A stretch of DNA of 26,803 nt. Origin: a virus. The stretch is from the IMG/VR virus record IMGVR_UViG_3300045921_000066, positions 1 to 26,803 of that record. The stretch is one strand, 5' to 3'. The translations under genes were made by a program, and so were the position numbers. Shown in pieces: positions 10,943-18,914 of this stretch; position 1 is the first letter of the stretch, and each line of letters opens with the position of its first letter. The notes under the pieces were generated by a model that was not told the DNA's origin, searched no databases, and was given only the letters and a program-made list of their open reading frames with translations.

Positions 10943-12524
10943 AGGCCGTATATGGATGACAGCCTCGTTATTTCAGTATTTAGAGAGTCGATTCCATATA
11001 AGTCAAATCTTGTCGGTCGAGCAGACCCACAAAGATGCAGTATCGATTCCGTACACTACAAATGCAGTATCGTTCCTCTACAACGCTTTAGGCACTTCGC
11101 CTCAACTATTAGAAGTCTTACCCACCCCATTAAGTTTGTCCGTGACACAAGGTACGTGGACGTACTCGGGGACTCATCCGCCTATGCGTCATCAAAAAGT
11201 TACGTCGGAGTTTATCACCCTGCATGACGACATATTTGTATTTAACGATCCGGGTACAGGTAAGACACGATCCGTAATTTGGGCAATAGACTATCTACAA
11301 AAGTTTTGTAATGTTAAAAAAGTTTTAGTTGCTTGTCCAATATCAGTGCAGCCTGAATGGATGCGAGAGTTTTTTGAAGCGGCTCCGCACATTAGAGTCG
11401 CCAATTTATTTGGCGACAAGAAAAACAAACTCAAAGCATTAGAACTTAATGCTGACGTAGACATCATCAATCACCATGGACTTGCAGTATTAAAAGACAA
11501 ACTGATTGCTAAGCGTTATGACATGCTAGTAATCGACGAAGCAACAAGAAATTTCAAGTCTACTAGAACTAACGTTTACAAAGCAGCCGTTGCGATACGT
11601 AAGTCCAAACCTATGCGTACAGTCATTATGACTGGTACGCCTATGGCAAACAGCTTAATGGATGCGTATCCTTTGTTACATATGCTGTATCCTACGTTAT
11701 CCGTTGCGCGTAACAAGGATGCGTTTCAAAACACTTTCATGTACAAACAAGGCCCATTTAAATGGGTACCAAAGCAAGGTGCATTAGAACGAGTTAAAGA
11801 GTTTTTGCGTCCAGTGGTGCGCTTTGCAGCCGAAGATTGTATAGACTTACCTGAACTTGTGTATGTTAATCGTCATGCTGAACTAACTAAAGAACAACGA
11901 GTGTATTTCAATGAAATGAAAGACTCGTTTGAAATGCACCATCCAGACGGACAGGTGCGAGCTATAACGTCCGCAACTAAAGCAACGAAATTGTTACAAA
12001 TCTTGGCGGGCGCGGTAAAGAAGTCTGACCAGTCCGGCGAGGCCATCACTATACTTCCTGAACCTCGATTAAACGTAGTGCTTGACATTCTGGAAGGAAC
12101 GCAAGGGCAGGTGTTGATCTTCTCACCGTTCCTTGCTACGATACCCTTACTGCTACAAGCCTTGCATGGCGCAGGCTACGAGGCGAAAGCAGTGTACGGA
12201 GCAACAAGTGCCGGAGAGAGGGCTACGACGTTCCAAGAGTTTCGGCAAGGACGCTACAAGGCGCTGGTCTGCCATCCTGATGTTGCAAGTCATGGGTTGA
12301 CATTAGTTAACGCAAAGGCTACTGTGTGGTACAGTCCGGTCTACAATCAAGAGACATACGCACAAGCAAACAAGCGTATGCACCGCAAGGGACAAGTAGA
12401 CCGAACTGTTGTGTATAACATTGGCGCTCATCCGTTGGAGTGGAAAGTCTATGACCTACTGAAAAAGAAAGAAGCCGTTCAACAAGAGTTGTTTAATCTT
12501 TTCCAAAATCACATTGAGGACTAA
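10911..12524 (+). CDS. SNF2-family helicase / DNA translocase
   Basis: A 537-residue superfamily 2 protein. Motif I NDPGTGKT lies at 112-119, motif II DEAT at 209-212, motif III MTGTPMAN at 240-247 and motif VI QANKRMHRKGQ at 485-495. The VLIFSPF and QGRYKALVCHPDVASHG segments belong to the second RecA-like domain. The pattern is that of the short SNF2/SWI2 proteins common in phage replication cassettes. These are thought to move on DNA and remodel replication or recombination intermediates. The VRR-NUC nuclease that often accompanies it is at 16979. The start at 10911 lies inside the preceding gene; Met-8 (10932) is an alternative. The upstream ribosome binding site is poor. Confidence 0.88.
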   Translation: MNNPTLPMYIEGRIWMTASLFQYLESRFHISQILSVEQTHKDAVSIPYTTNAVSFLYNALGTSPQLLEVLPTPLSLSVTQGTWTYSGTHPPMRHQKVTSEFITLHDDIFVFNDPGTGKTRSVIWAIDYLQKFCNVKKVLVACPISVQPEWMREFFEAAPHIRVANLFGDKKNKLKALELNADVDIINHHGLAVLKDKLIAKRYDMLVIDEATRNFKSTRTNVYKAAVAIRKSKPMRTVIMTGTPMANSLMDAYPLLHMLYPTLSVARNKDAFQNTFMYKQGPFKWVPKQGALERVKEFLRPVVRFAAEDCIDLPELVYVNRHAELTKEQRVYFNEMKDSFEMHHPDGQVRAITSATKATKLLQILAGAVKKSDQSGEAITILPEPRLNVVLDILEGTQGQVLIFSPFLATIPLLLQALHGAGYEAKAVYGATSAGERATTFQEFRQGRYKALVCHPDVASHGLTLVNAKATVWYSPVYNQETYAQANKRMHRKGQVDRTVVYNIGAHPLEWKVYDLLKKKEAVQQELFNLFQNHIED

Positions 12525-12529
12525 CTAAC

Positions 12530-12898
12530 ATGCTTAACTTCCAAGTGTTTGACAATATAGCCGTTCCCAAGACTGTGCGTGACACTAGCCATCTGCGTGG
12601 TGGCGGCGGTCGCAAGGCGATCTATCCGTTTGACCAGCTTGATGCTCCGGGTAAGGCAGCGTTCATTCCGCTGGAGCAGACTAAGGGACTCAAGGCTGTC
12701 ACGTCGGCTGCAAATGCGTTTGCGAAGCGGACTGGTAGATATGTCTACGTTCGTCTCATTAACGAACAGACTGCGGCTAAGGACGAAACGACGGCACAAA
12801 TCTTGCAGGCGTTTGACGGCGTGCCGCAGATTGGACTGTTCTACCGCGATCCGACTACGGTCAAGCCGCGTAAGCCGAGAACGTCGAAGGCGGCGTAA
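12530..12898 (+). CDS. Hypothetical basic protein (122 aa)
   Basis: Begins 5 bases after the SNF2 gene stop, with GAGGA upstream. The 122-residue product has a Gly-rich, basic loop after the first strand (HLRGGGGRKAIYPFDQL) and an ALNAFAKR-like helix (SAANAFAKRTGRYVYVRLIN). It ends in a lysine/arginine-rich tail (KPRKPRTSKAA). It resembles small phage proteins that bind nucleic acid, but no family is certain. It is more GC-rich than its neighbours. A promoter-like site and a terminator follow. Confidence 0.7.
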   Translation: MLNFQVFDNIAVPKTVRDTSHLRGGGGRKAIYPFDQLDAPGKAAFIPLEQTKGLKAVTSAANAFAKRTGRYVYVRLINEQTAAKDETTAQILQAFDGVPQIGLFYRDPTTVKPRKPRTSKAA

Positions 12899-12902
12899 TT
12901 CA

Positions 12903-12931
12903 TTCACTGTTAAGCTCCGTGCTCGTATACT
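12903..12931 (+). promoter_or_regulatory. Possible sigma70-like promoter
   Basis: TTCACT (12903-12908), a 17-base spacer and TATACT (12926-12931). Transcripts would start just before the terminator hairpin at 12952, so any such RNA would be attenuated before the 12995 gene. The -35 match is poor. Confidence 0.25.
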
Positions 12932-12951
12932 GAACGAGCGCGAATGGCGGC

Positions 12952-12980
12952 ACCGCAGCGCTGAGCGAACTGCGGTTTTT
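12952..12980 (+). terminator. Rho-independent terminator
   Basis: A 7-bp stem ACCGCAG/CTGCGGT (12952-12958 with 12970-12976) with an 11-base loop, followed by TTTTT. It ends 14 bases before the next gene's ATG. Confidence 0.75.
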
Positions 12981-12994
12981 CTATTGGGAGTTTT

Positions 12995-13336
12995 ATGGAA
13001 CGCCCATATCGTCTTGGTGGAAAGACTTATAAGGTCCGAGCGCCTCATATCGAAGGCGCTATTTATATCACCATAAACAATGATGAAAAAGGAAATCCTG
13101 TTGAGTTATTTGCTAACACTCGAAACGCGGAGAGTGTCGCATGGCTCACAGCGGTTACGCGCTTGGCCACTATGGTGCTCTCTAATGGCGGCGACGCAAA
13201 AGCCGTTGCGAGAGAACTCAAATCAGTATTCGATCCGCGAGGAGGTTACTACGGAAACGGTGGGCATTTAACACTGTCTGTAGTAGCTGAGGTTGGTAGT
13301 CTACTTGAACGTCACATAGGAGATAGTAATGAATGA
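12995..13336 (+). CDS. Stand-alone TSCPD-domain protein
   Basis: A 113-residue protein whose whole length resembles the TSCPD domain found at the C-terminus of B12-dependent ribonucleotide reductases (NrdJ) and in the free-standing NrdJb form. The cues are YITINNDEKGNPVELFANTR, then an AVTRLATMVLSNGGDAKAV helix, GGYYGNGG and a C-terminal LLERHIG helix. No reductase catalytic subunit is in the window. It may act on the host enzyme, on a phage enzyme elsewhere, or as a regulator of dNTP supply. GGGAG 5 bases before ATG 12995 supports the start. The TGA overlaps the next ATG (AATGAATGA). Confidence 0.7.
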   Translation: MERPYRLGGKTYKVRAPHIEGAIYITINNDEKGNPVELFANTRNAESVAWLTAVTRLATMVLSNGGDAKAVARELKSVFDPRGGYYGNGGHLTLSVVAEVGSLLERHIGDSNE

Positions 13337-13874
13337 CTTAGCTAATCCCACGAATGCGCAGATTTTAAATCGCATTGACCTGTTAGAACAGCGCATCTTA
13401 GCCGCTCTTGGCAATGGTGAGAGTTCTAATAGACCTTTGCCGGAGTACATGACCGCGCCGTTGACTGAGGACGGAATGTATACACCGTCTTATTTACTAG
13501 AACTGAATGAAACGGTGAGAAAAAATCATCCGTCAGGGTGGCTCAGTGCGTCTACTCGATTCCGTAACGCACCTGTTCAGTTAATTCGGTCCGTGTTCTG
13601 GTCTCAAGTCGTTAGACATCGACTCGAAAATGACTCTTTGATTGTTGGGAGATTCGAGGCAGAAAAGAACAGAGTCTTTTCTTTAGCGATTAGTTACTAC
13701 GGTTCTGGAGTGTATATCATTCCATTAAACTATCCACCAGCTAACGAACCTTTTGGAATGTTCGATATTATCGTTCCGGGTTCTTATGTTGCAAATGTGC
13801 AAGATCCTATTGTTACAGACTCGCAATTGAAGTCTGCTATTGAACGATTCTATCAAGGAGCGGGCTACCTTTAA
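13329..13874 (+). CDS. Hypothetical protein (181 aa)
   Basis: The ATG at 13329 overlaps the TSCPD gene by 8 bases; AGGAGA lies upstream. The 181-residue product begins with a short coiled-coil-like helix (NAQILNRIDLLEQRILAAL), then a mixed alpha/beta body with SGWLSASTRFRNAPVQLIRS and strands near VYIIPLNYPP and FDIIVPGSYV. I recognise no family. It lies upstream of the polymerase and could be a replication accessory, but only by location. Confidence 0.65.
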   Translation: MNDLANPTNAQILNRIDLLEQRILAALGNGESSNRPLPEYMTAPLTEDGMYTPSYLLELNETVRKNHPSGWLSASTRFRNAPVQLIRSVFWSQVVRHRLENDSLIVGRFEAEKNRVFSLAISYYGSGVYIIPLNYPPANEPFGMFDIIVPGSYVANVQDPIVTDSQLKSAIERFYQGAGYL

Positions 13875-13945
13875 TTGAAACGCAAGGTCGCTGCGCAGAC
13901 TTTCGAGCGCCCGCCCGGTGCGACCAGCGGGCATTGGAGCCTCTC

Positions 13946-14221
13946 ATGCCGCGTCCACGTCAGCGCAAACTTCCTAGTGCAATAACCGCCTACATACGTG
14001 TACTGTCTCATAGAATTAGAATGGGCGAGATTGTACTTCCGATTTCTATATATTTGTCGCCTTCTGGAAATCGAATCTCTACAGTCAACAAATTGAATTG
14101 GAACAAGATTGTCACGGTGGAGGATGTCGATCTTGCAGACTTTGAAATTCTCTACAGTGACGTAGAGACAGCCATAAACTCACCCTATAGGGATATACTA
14201 GACAATGTGGCTAGTAGTTGA
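13946..14221 (+). CDS. Hypothetical basic protein (91 aa)
   Basis: GGAG 6 bases before ATG 13946 makes this start better than the in-frame TTG at 13934. The product has a basic N-terminus (MPRPRQRKLPSAITAYIRVL), a central beta-rich part and an acidic end. Function is unknown. Its last 17 bases overlap the polymerase gene, so translation is probably coupled. The 70 bases upstream (13875-13945) are GC-rich with a weak inverted repeat and no gene. Confidence 0.6.
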   Translation: MPRPRQRKLPSAITAYIRVLSHRIRMGEIVLPISIYLSPSGNRISTVNKLNWNKIVTVEDVDLADFEILYSDVETAINSPYRDILDNVASS

Positions 14222-16037
14222 CTTTGAAACCTACTATGATGATACGTACTCTCTTAAAAACTTAACTACGCAGGAATACGTTTACAGCGATTCTTTCAAA
14301 ATTCATGGAGTAGGAATTGCACTACTTGATTGTTTGAACGATGCTCCAATCGAGCCTGCATATATTCCATGGACTTGTTCTGACGATTTCTTTAAAGTAA
14401 TCGGTGAACTTACAGCAAACTATCCGCTTGTAGTAGTTTGTCATAACACGCTGTTTGACGGAACAATTCTAGCAAAACTAGGAATACGTCCGGAGTTATT
14501 TGTTGATACTGCGGCCATGTCACGAGCCGTATTGGGCAATCTTTTAAAGTCGCATTCACTTAATTCAGTTGCTGAATACTTGTTTGGTGAGTCCAAGACT
14601 GATGGACTTGTGCATACTAAAGGCATGCGTGAGTTACCATCGGACTTGCATACTAAACTTGCGGAGTATTGTTGTAAAGACGTAGAACTTACGGCAAGAA
14701 TTACAAGAGAACTATACAAGTTCATGCCACAGACTGAGTTTATTGTGTCTGATCTAGTTACTAGAATGGCTACAGAACCGGCTCTTGTAATTGACAAAGA
14801 GCTTATCGAAAGCTACTACCAAAGAGTTATAGAACGAAAGAAAACAGCTCTAGTTAGAGCTGGCATAAACGATCCAAAACAGCTACGTAGTAGAGAGGCT
14901 TTTGCAAACGCTTTGCGTTTACTAGGCGTAGAGCCCCCAACTAAGATTTCGCCTACGACTGGCGAAGTAACTTATGCTTTTGCTAAAAACGACGAAGGCT
15001 TAAAAGAGCTAATGAGCCATCCAAATTCGGATGTACAAGCCTTAGTCGCTGCAAAACTCGAAGCATCAAGTACTATCGAAGAAACTCGCGCTGCCAAGTT
15101 TCTTCGTCTAGCCGAACTCGGCCCTTTGAGTATTCCCTATCGGTTCTCCGGCGCTGTACAGACTCACCGTCTGTCGGGCAGTGACGGGCTGAACATGCAG
15201 AATCTGCCGCGTGGCGGCGGCCTACGCGCCGCTTTGCGGGCGCCGAAGGGGTACACACTGGTCGTCTCGGACCTGTCTCAGATCGAGCTACGAGTGACGC
15301 TGGCCATGGCGGGACAGACTGACGCGCTTGAAGTTCTTCGTTCCGGTCAGGATTTGTATATATGGTTTGCAGAAAAAATGTATGGGAGGAAAATTGATCC
15401 AGAAGTCGATGCTGGAAAACGTCAAATTGCTAAATCAGCGGTCCTCGGCTGTGGTTTCGGTATGGGTGCCGCAAGATTCGCGGACTATTGCAAAACGTCG
15501 GGAGTCCACATTACTTCCGAAGATGCGGATGCGATCGTCCAGAATTTCCGCGCAACGTTTAGCCGAGTACCGGTGTTGTGGAAGAATTTGGAACAAATCT
15601 TTTCCGAATTTAAGGCCGGGAAATTTAAATCAATCCCTGTCGAATTTGGCCACGCCGGTTACGGAAACCATTATGGTTTTCGACTTCCGTGTGGTTTGCG
15701 AGTCAAATATCCAAACCTTAGACGGGGAAATAACGGATTGGAATTTGAGTCGTCCGGTGCTAAAGAACATTTGTTCGGCGGTAAGATCGCAGAGAACTTA
15801 GCACAATCGTTAGCACGCAACATACTGTTCGATAAAGTTCTAGACATTGCGAAAGAAGTACCTGCAAAGCTAGTGATGACAACGCATGACGAGCTAGTGT
15901 ATGTTGTAGAAAATTCTGTACTCGATCGAGCAGTTCTTGAGATCGACAGGATTATGAATAGTCCTGTTGAGTGGTGGCCAGACGTTCCTCTGGCGTCGAA
16001 AACTAAGTATGCAATTTACTATGGAGACGTAAAATGA
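14205..16037 (+). CDS. Family A DNA polymerase with 3'-5' exonuclease
   Basis: A 610-residue replicative polymerase of Pol I type without the 5' nuclease. Exonuclease motifs: VDFETY (D6, E8), NTLFD (about 80-84) and YCCKDVEL (about 160-167). Polymerase motif A is SDLSQIELR (355-363), with catalytic D356. Motif B is KRQIAKSAVLGCGFG (405-419). Motif C is HDE (561-563), with the second catalytic Asp. All key residues are present, so it should be active and proofreading. It would copy the genome together with the primase-helicase at 18915. The ATG at 14205 overlaps the preceding gene; the local ribosome binding site is weak, suggesting coupled translation. A GC-rich patch spans about 15100-15320 (finger/motif A region). 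Confidence 0.93.
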   Translation: MWLVVDFETYYDDTYSLKNLTTQEYVYSDSFKIHGVGIALLDCLNDAPIEPAYIPWTCSDDFFKVIGELTANYPLVVVCHNTLFDGTILAKLGIRPELFVDTAAMSRAVLGNLLKSHSLNSVAEYLFGESKTDGLVHTKGMRELPSDLHTKLAEYCCKDVELTARITRELYKFMPQTEFIVSDLVTRMATEPALVIDKELIESYYQRVIERKKTALVRAGINDPKQLRSREAFANALRLLGVEPPTKISPTTGEVTYAFAKNDEGLKELMSHPNSDVQALVAAKLEASSTIEETRAAKFLRLAELGPLSIPYRFSGAVQTHRLSGSDGLNMQNLPRGGGLRAALRAPKGYTLVVSDLSQIELRVTLAMAGQTDALEVLRSGQDLYIWFAEKMYGRKIDPEVDAGKRQIAKSAVLGCGFGMGAARFADYCKTSGVHITSEDADAIVQNFRATFSRVPVLWKNLEQIFSEFKAGKFKSIPVEFGHAGYGNHYGFRLPCGLRVKYPNLRRGNNGLEFESSGAKEHLFGGKIAENLAQSLARNILFDKVLDIAKEVPAKLVMTTHDELVYVVENSVLDRAVLEIDRIMNSPVEWWPDVPLASKTKYAIYYGDVK

Positions 16038-16306
16038 AACGTAAACTGAAAACTAAAGAAGTTGTAAATGACGTGGAAGTTATTTGCCCGCCTGCAATCG
16101 TTCCTGAAACGGTAACTAATCACACCTCTACGGAAACTACGTTGTTGCTTTATAAAGGTAGGATTCTTAATACAATTGTTAAACAGCAGTATTCAACTCA
16201 TAGTGTTTATAGTTGCGAAGGAAGGGACTACATTACATTAGACGATGCAATTAAGCACGAGACGGATCGTTTAATGTCTCGAATTTTTGACGGTTCTTGT
16301 TTATAA
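16034..16306 (+). CDS. Hypothetical protein (90 aa)
   Basis: The ATG overlaps the polymerase stop by four bases (ATGA). The 90-residue product has a lysine-rich start (MKRKLKTKEVVNDVEVICPP), a Thr-rich middle and a C-terminal segment GRDYITLDDAIKHETDRLMS. No recognised family. The coupling to the polymerase gene suggests joint expression. Confidence 0.65.
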   Translation: MKRKLKTKEVVNDVEVICPPAIVPETVTNHTSTETTLLLYKGRILNTIVKQQYSTHSVYSCEGRDYITLDDAIKHETDRLMSRIFDGSCL

Positions 16307-16986
16307 AGTATACTGCCTTGAAAATTCCTACTCTTTCTCACTCGCTTCTCGCGGCATATGAAACGTGCCCTCGTCAGTGCTACGAGATTCGTATTGCTAA
16401 AAATTTTGTGGAACCCGAATCACAACACATTATTTGGGGTAACTATGTTCATAAATGTCTTGAGGAGCGGGTGGGAAAGAGCGTTCCTTTGCCAGAAAAC
16501 ACCGCGCACTTAGAGCCGCTAGCTACGTATTTATGTAGTTTATCCGGAGCTAGATACTGTGAACTTAAGCTAGCAATTGATGATAAAGGCTCGTCAGTAG
16601 AGTTCTTCGATAAACGCGCTTGGTTTCGTGGTGTTGCAGATTTGCTAATTGTAGATGGCAGTCGTGGCTCGGTATACGACTACAAAACTGGCAAACCTGT
16701 CAAAGACGACAATCAGTTAGCCGCAATGGCGTTGCTTACGTTTGCTAAATATCCACAGATAGAAGAACTTGTTGCAGCATTTTTGTACCTTAAGTATGAC
16801 GACGCTGTTGATACTTACTTCACTCGTGACCAGATACCTCAGCTTTTAGAAAGTATACGGAGTCGTGGAAGTAATATACTGCATAGCGTAGAAACTGGTA
16901 CTTGGTATCCTAAACCGAGTGGGCTTTGTAAAAATCACTGTGCTGTAGTCACCTGTGAATATAATGGGAGACGCAAAAATGGGTGA
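16297..16986 (+). CDS. Cas4/RecB-like PD-(D/E)XK nuclease with cysteine cluster
   Basis: A 229-residue nuclease (counted from TTG 16297; TTG 16318 is an alternative start and neither has a clear ribosome binding site). The family landmarks are in order: SHSLLAAYETCPRQCYE (C24, C28), GNYVHKCLEE (H52), E89, VADLL (D115), YDYKTGK (D128, K130) and Q140. Three more cysteines near the C-terminus (C211, C215, C220) could, with C24 or C28, hold a 4Fe-4S cluster as in Cas4 and AddB. It resembles the DUF2800-type nuclease of phage replication cassettes. Its likely role is end processing in recombination-dependent replication or repair. Confidence 0.8.
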   Translation: MFIKYTALKIPTLSHSLLAAYETCPRQCYEIRIAKNFVEPESQHIIWGNYVHKCLEERVGKSVPLPENTAHLEPLATYLCSLSGARYCELKLAIDDKGSSVEFFDKRAWFRGVADLLIVDGSRGSVYDYKTGKPVKDDNQLAAMALLTFAKYPQIEELVAAFLYLKYDDAVDTYFTRDQIPQLLESIRSRGSNILHSVETGTWYPKPSGLCKNHCAVVTCEYNGRRKNG

Positions 16987-17293
16987 GAAGCTAGTCAAAG
17001 CCCAGATAAAAAGAATGCTTGACGCATACAAACCCCATATTTGGTATTTTATGCCGTATATGACCGGAATGGGCCGCGCTGGCATTCCTGATTTTATAAT
17101 TAATTGTGCGGGCAAGTTTATTGCTGTCGAAGCTAAAGCAAGTCCGGAAAAGTCTCCGACCAGCATTCAGCAGCGCGAGCTTTCAGCTATCCTTCAGGCT
17201 GGCGGCGTATCACTGGTGATCCATTCAGAGAACCTTAAGGATTTGTCGGATACTCTAAACGATATACTAGGATTGGAGCGAACTGATGTCTGA
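16979..17293 (+). CDS. VRR-NUC domain nuclease
   Basis: A 104-residue single-domain nuclease. The motif MGRAGIPDFIINCAGKFIAV (31-50) leads into EAKA (E51, K53), giving the PD-ExK core (D38, E51, K53), followed by Q65. This is the VRR-NUC arrangement, and the family includes stand-alone phage Holliday-junction or flap nucleases that often neighbour SNF2 helicases, as here (10911). The ATG at 16979 has GGGAG 8 bases upstream; a GTG at 16955 in frame is less likely. It overlaps the preceding nuclease gene by eight bases. Confidence 0.85.
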   Translation: MGEKLVKAQIKRMLDAYKPHIWYFMPYMTGMGRAGIPDFIINCAGKFIAVEAKASPEKSPTSIQQRELSAILQAGGVSLVIHSENLKDLSDTLNDILGLERTDV

Positions 17294-17678
17294 CGAAGTG
17301 ACAACCGACGAGTTGATTTCCGCGTATCTCGATTTACGTTCATACCGTTCGGATTTAAAAAAGAAATACGAAGCAGACGACGCAGTGTATAAGTCTCAAA
17401 TGGAGACGATTGAGTTAGAGCTTCATAAGCGATTGCTGGAAGGCGGAGTAAAGAGTTTTGGCGGTTCTCGTGGTACAAGCTATCTTGAACTTAAAACTCG
17501 CGCTCGTGCTGATGACTGGAGTCTGGCTCACGACTTCATGGCTAAAAATGGCAGACTTGACATGCTGCAACGTAGACTAAGTGATTCAGTGATTAAGCAA
17601 TTTATCGAAGAAACCGGAATGACACCGCCGGGTATTTCGGTGTTCCAAGAGTATGAGGTTGTAGTGAGGGCAAAATGA
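17286..17678 (+). CDS. Conserved phage helical protein (130 aa)
   Basis: Overlaps the VRR-NUC gene by eight bases. The 130-residue product starts with a long charged helix (LRSYRSDLKKKYEADDAVYK) that looks like a coiled coil. It continues with SFGGSRGTSYLELKTRARAD, DWSLAHDFM, LQRRLSDSVIKQF and the end TGMTPPGISVFQEYEVVVRA. I recall similar proteins with a conserved 'GT.Y....D W....F' and 'PPGv' in many phages, of unknown function and usually in replication or recombination clusters. Confidence 0.7.
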   Translation: MSDEVTTDELISAYLDLRSYRSDLKKKYEADDAVYKSQMETIELELHKRLLEGGVKSFGGSRGTSYLELKTRARADDWSLAHDFMAKNGRLDMLQRRLSDSVIKQFIEETGMTPPGISVFQEYEVVVRAK

Positions 17679-17860
17679 TTACTGACCATCGCGCTAAAGT
17701 TAGTAGAATTGAGAACGGATTTTTAGTCGAGCTTGAAGGCAATCAAGTAAGAGGAGATAAGGTATCTTACTATAGAAAAGAAATTTTCTGTAAGAATCTA
17801 GAAAAAGTTAGCGAAGTTCTCGAATCATTCATGCCAAGCGTGGAGGTGGAAAATGAGTGA
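17675..17860 (+). CDS. Small hypothetical protein (61 aa)
   Basis: The ATGA overlap at 17675 couples it to the preceding gene. The 61 residues (MITDHRAKVSRIENGFLVEL and onwards, ending SVEVENE) suggest a small beta-hairpin fold followed by a helix. Its final codons supply GGAGG for the gene at 17853. Function unknown. Confidence 0.65.
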   Translation: MITDHRAKVSRIENGFLVELEGNQVRGDKVSYYRKEIFCKNLEKVSEVLESFMPSVEVENE

Positions 17861-18827
17861 TATGACTTTGTTTGAGTCTAACAACGCACTCGCTATTCCG
17901 GACTATCTTAAATTTGATGTCAAGCCGATCGCTCGCTCTATTGTTCCGGCGCAGGGTGCAGACTACATCAGCCTGAAAGGAAATCGTTTTCGTTGCGTTG
18001 TTGGTGGGCAAGAATTAGATCCATTCGATACTACCTACCTTGACGTTATTATCCTCGGCAGTTTGGGCAATGTCAGTCGTGTGTACTATGCAACTAAGTA
18101 CGATCCAAATTCGGAAGCGGTTCCGCCGACTTGTTACAGCGCGGATGGAAAAACTCCCGCTGCAAATGTAGTAAACAAGCAAGCCGAGCGATGCGATATT
18201 TGTCCACAGAACATCAAAGGTTCGTCCATTACCGGTGACGGTACTGGTAAGGCTTGCGGATACTTTCATCGACTTGCAGTCATGCTTGCCGACGATCCAG
18301 AAGGTCGAGTGTGGCGGCTTGATGTGAAGTCGAAAGGACTGTTTGGGCAGTCGTATGCACAAGCAAGAAAGTTCAACCTTAACGACTATGCACGAGCGGT
18401 GTCTCGTACTCAGTTTGAGTTTCAACAGTTAGTTACTCGGCTGTCGTTTGATCCAAACGAGTCTGTTCCTAAGCTGTTGTTTGAGGCTCGTAGTGTCATT
18501 GACCAACGGCAAGCAGAAGTAGTTAAGCGCTTGCTTGCTAACTATGCGATTGTGGAGGACGCATATCGAGTGGAGTACGGCACCGCAAAGGCAGAAGCGC
18601 CAGCAGCGCCGGCAGTGCCCGCCATGACGGGCTCGGTTGCTTCGCAGCCAGCACTCCAAGCTCCCGCCATTGCGCCAGTAATGGAATCTAGAGCGCCTGT
18701 CCAGCAGGGTTTGCCGCTCAGTTCGCCGCCTGCTGTGGCAAGTGGTAGCATTCCGTCCTCGGCGCCGGTTGCCGGTACGACTTCTAACATTCAGAAGATT
18801 CTAGAAAAGCTGAATGCCGGAAGATAA
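17853..18827 (+). CDS. Candidate ssDNA-binding / replication accessory protein with Cys cluster
   Basis: A 324-residue protein. The N-terminal two thirds is an alpha/beta domain with cysteines in YAT..PPTCYS, AERCDICPQN and GKACGYFH (C-x2-C plus a distal C), probably a zinc site. The last third is a flexible Pro/Ala-rich linker (about 245-305) ending in a short basic helix (IQKILEKLNAGR). A folded domain plus a disordered tail with a conserved tip, placed beside the polymerase and nucleases, fits an ssDNA-binding protein, the role filled by DUF2815 in related cassettes. I have no motif that proves it. GGAGG 7 bases before ATG 17853 supports the start. Confidence 0.6.
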   Translation: MSDMTLFESNNALAIPDYLKFDVKPIARSIVPAQGADYISLKGNRFRCVVGGQELDPFDTTYLDVIILGSLGNVSRVYYATKYDPNSEAVPPTCYSADGKTPAANVVNKQAERCDICPQNIKGSSITGDGTGKACGYFHRLAVMLADDPEGRVWRLDVKSKGLFGQSYAQARKFNLNDYARAVSRTQFEFQQLVTRLSFDPNESVPKLLFEARSVIDQRQAEVVKRLLANYAIVEDAYRVEYGTAKAEAPAAPAVPAMTGSVASQPALQAPAIAPVMESRAPVQQGLPLSSPPAVASGSIPSSAPVAGTTSNIQKILEKLNAGR

Positions 18828-18836
18828 CTAAGTACA

Positions 18837-18892
18837 GTTCGGCGTACATTCCCGCGTCGTCACCCCCCGACGTGCCGAACAAGGGGGTTTTT
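18837..18892 (+). terminator. Terminator with competing upstream stem (attenuator-like)
   Basis: CCCCC (18864-18868) pairs with GGGGG (18883-18887), followed by TTTTT. The 14-base loop contains GCCGAAC (18874-18880), which is complementary to GTTCGGC at 18837-18843. Pairing of these would form a competing stem or pseudoknot. The site lies between the 17853 gene and the primase-helicase gene at 18915. Confidence 0.65.
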
Positions 18893-18914
18893 CTTTGCGA
18901 CAGGGACGCAAAGC

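Noticed and set aside
12521-13076. Long arginine/serine-rich frames on both strands around 12.5-13.1 kb
   Set aside because: They span two real genes and a terminator and have no ribosome binding sites.
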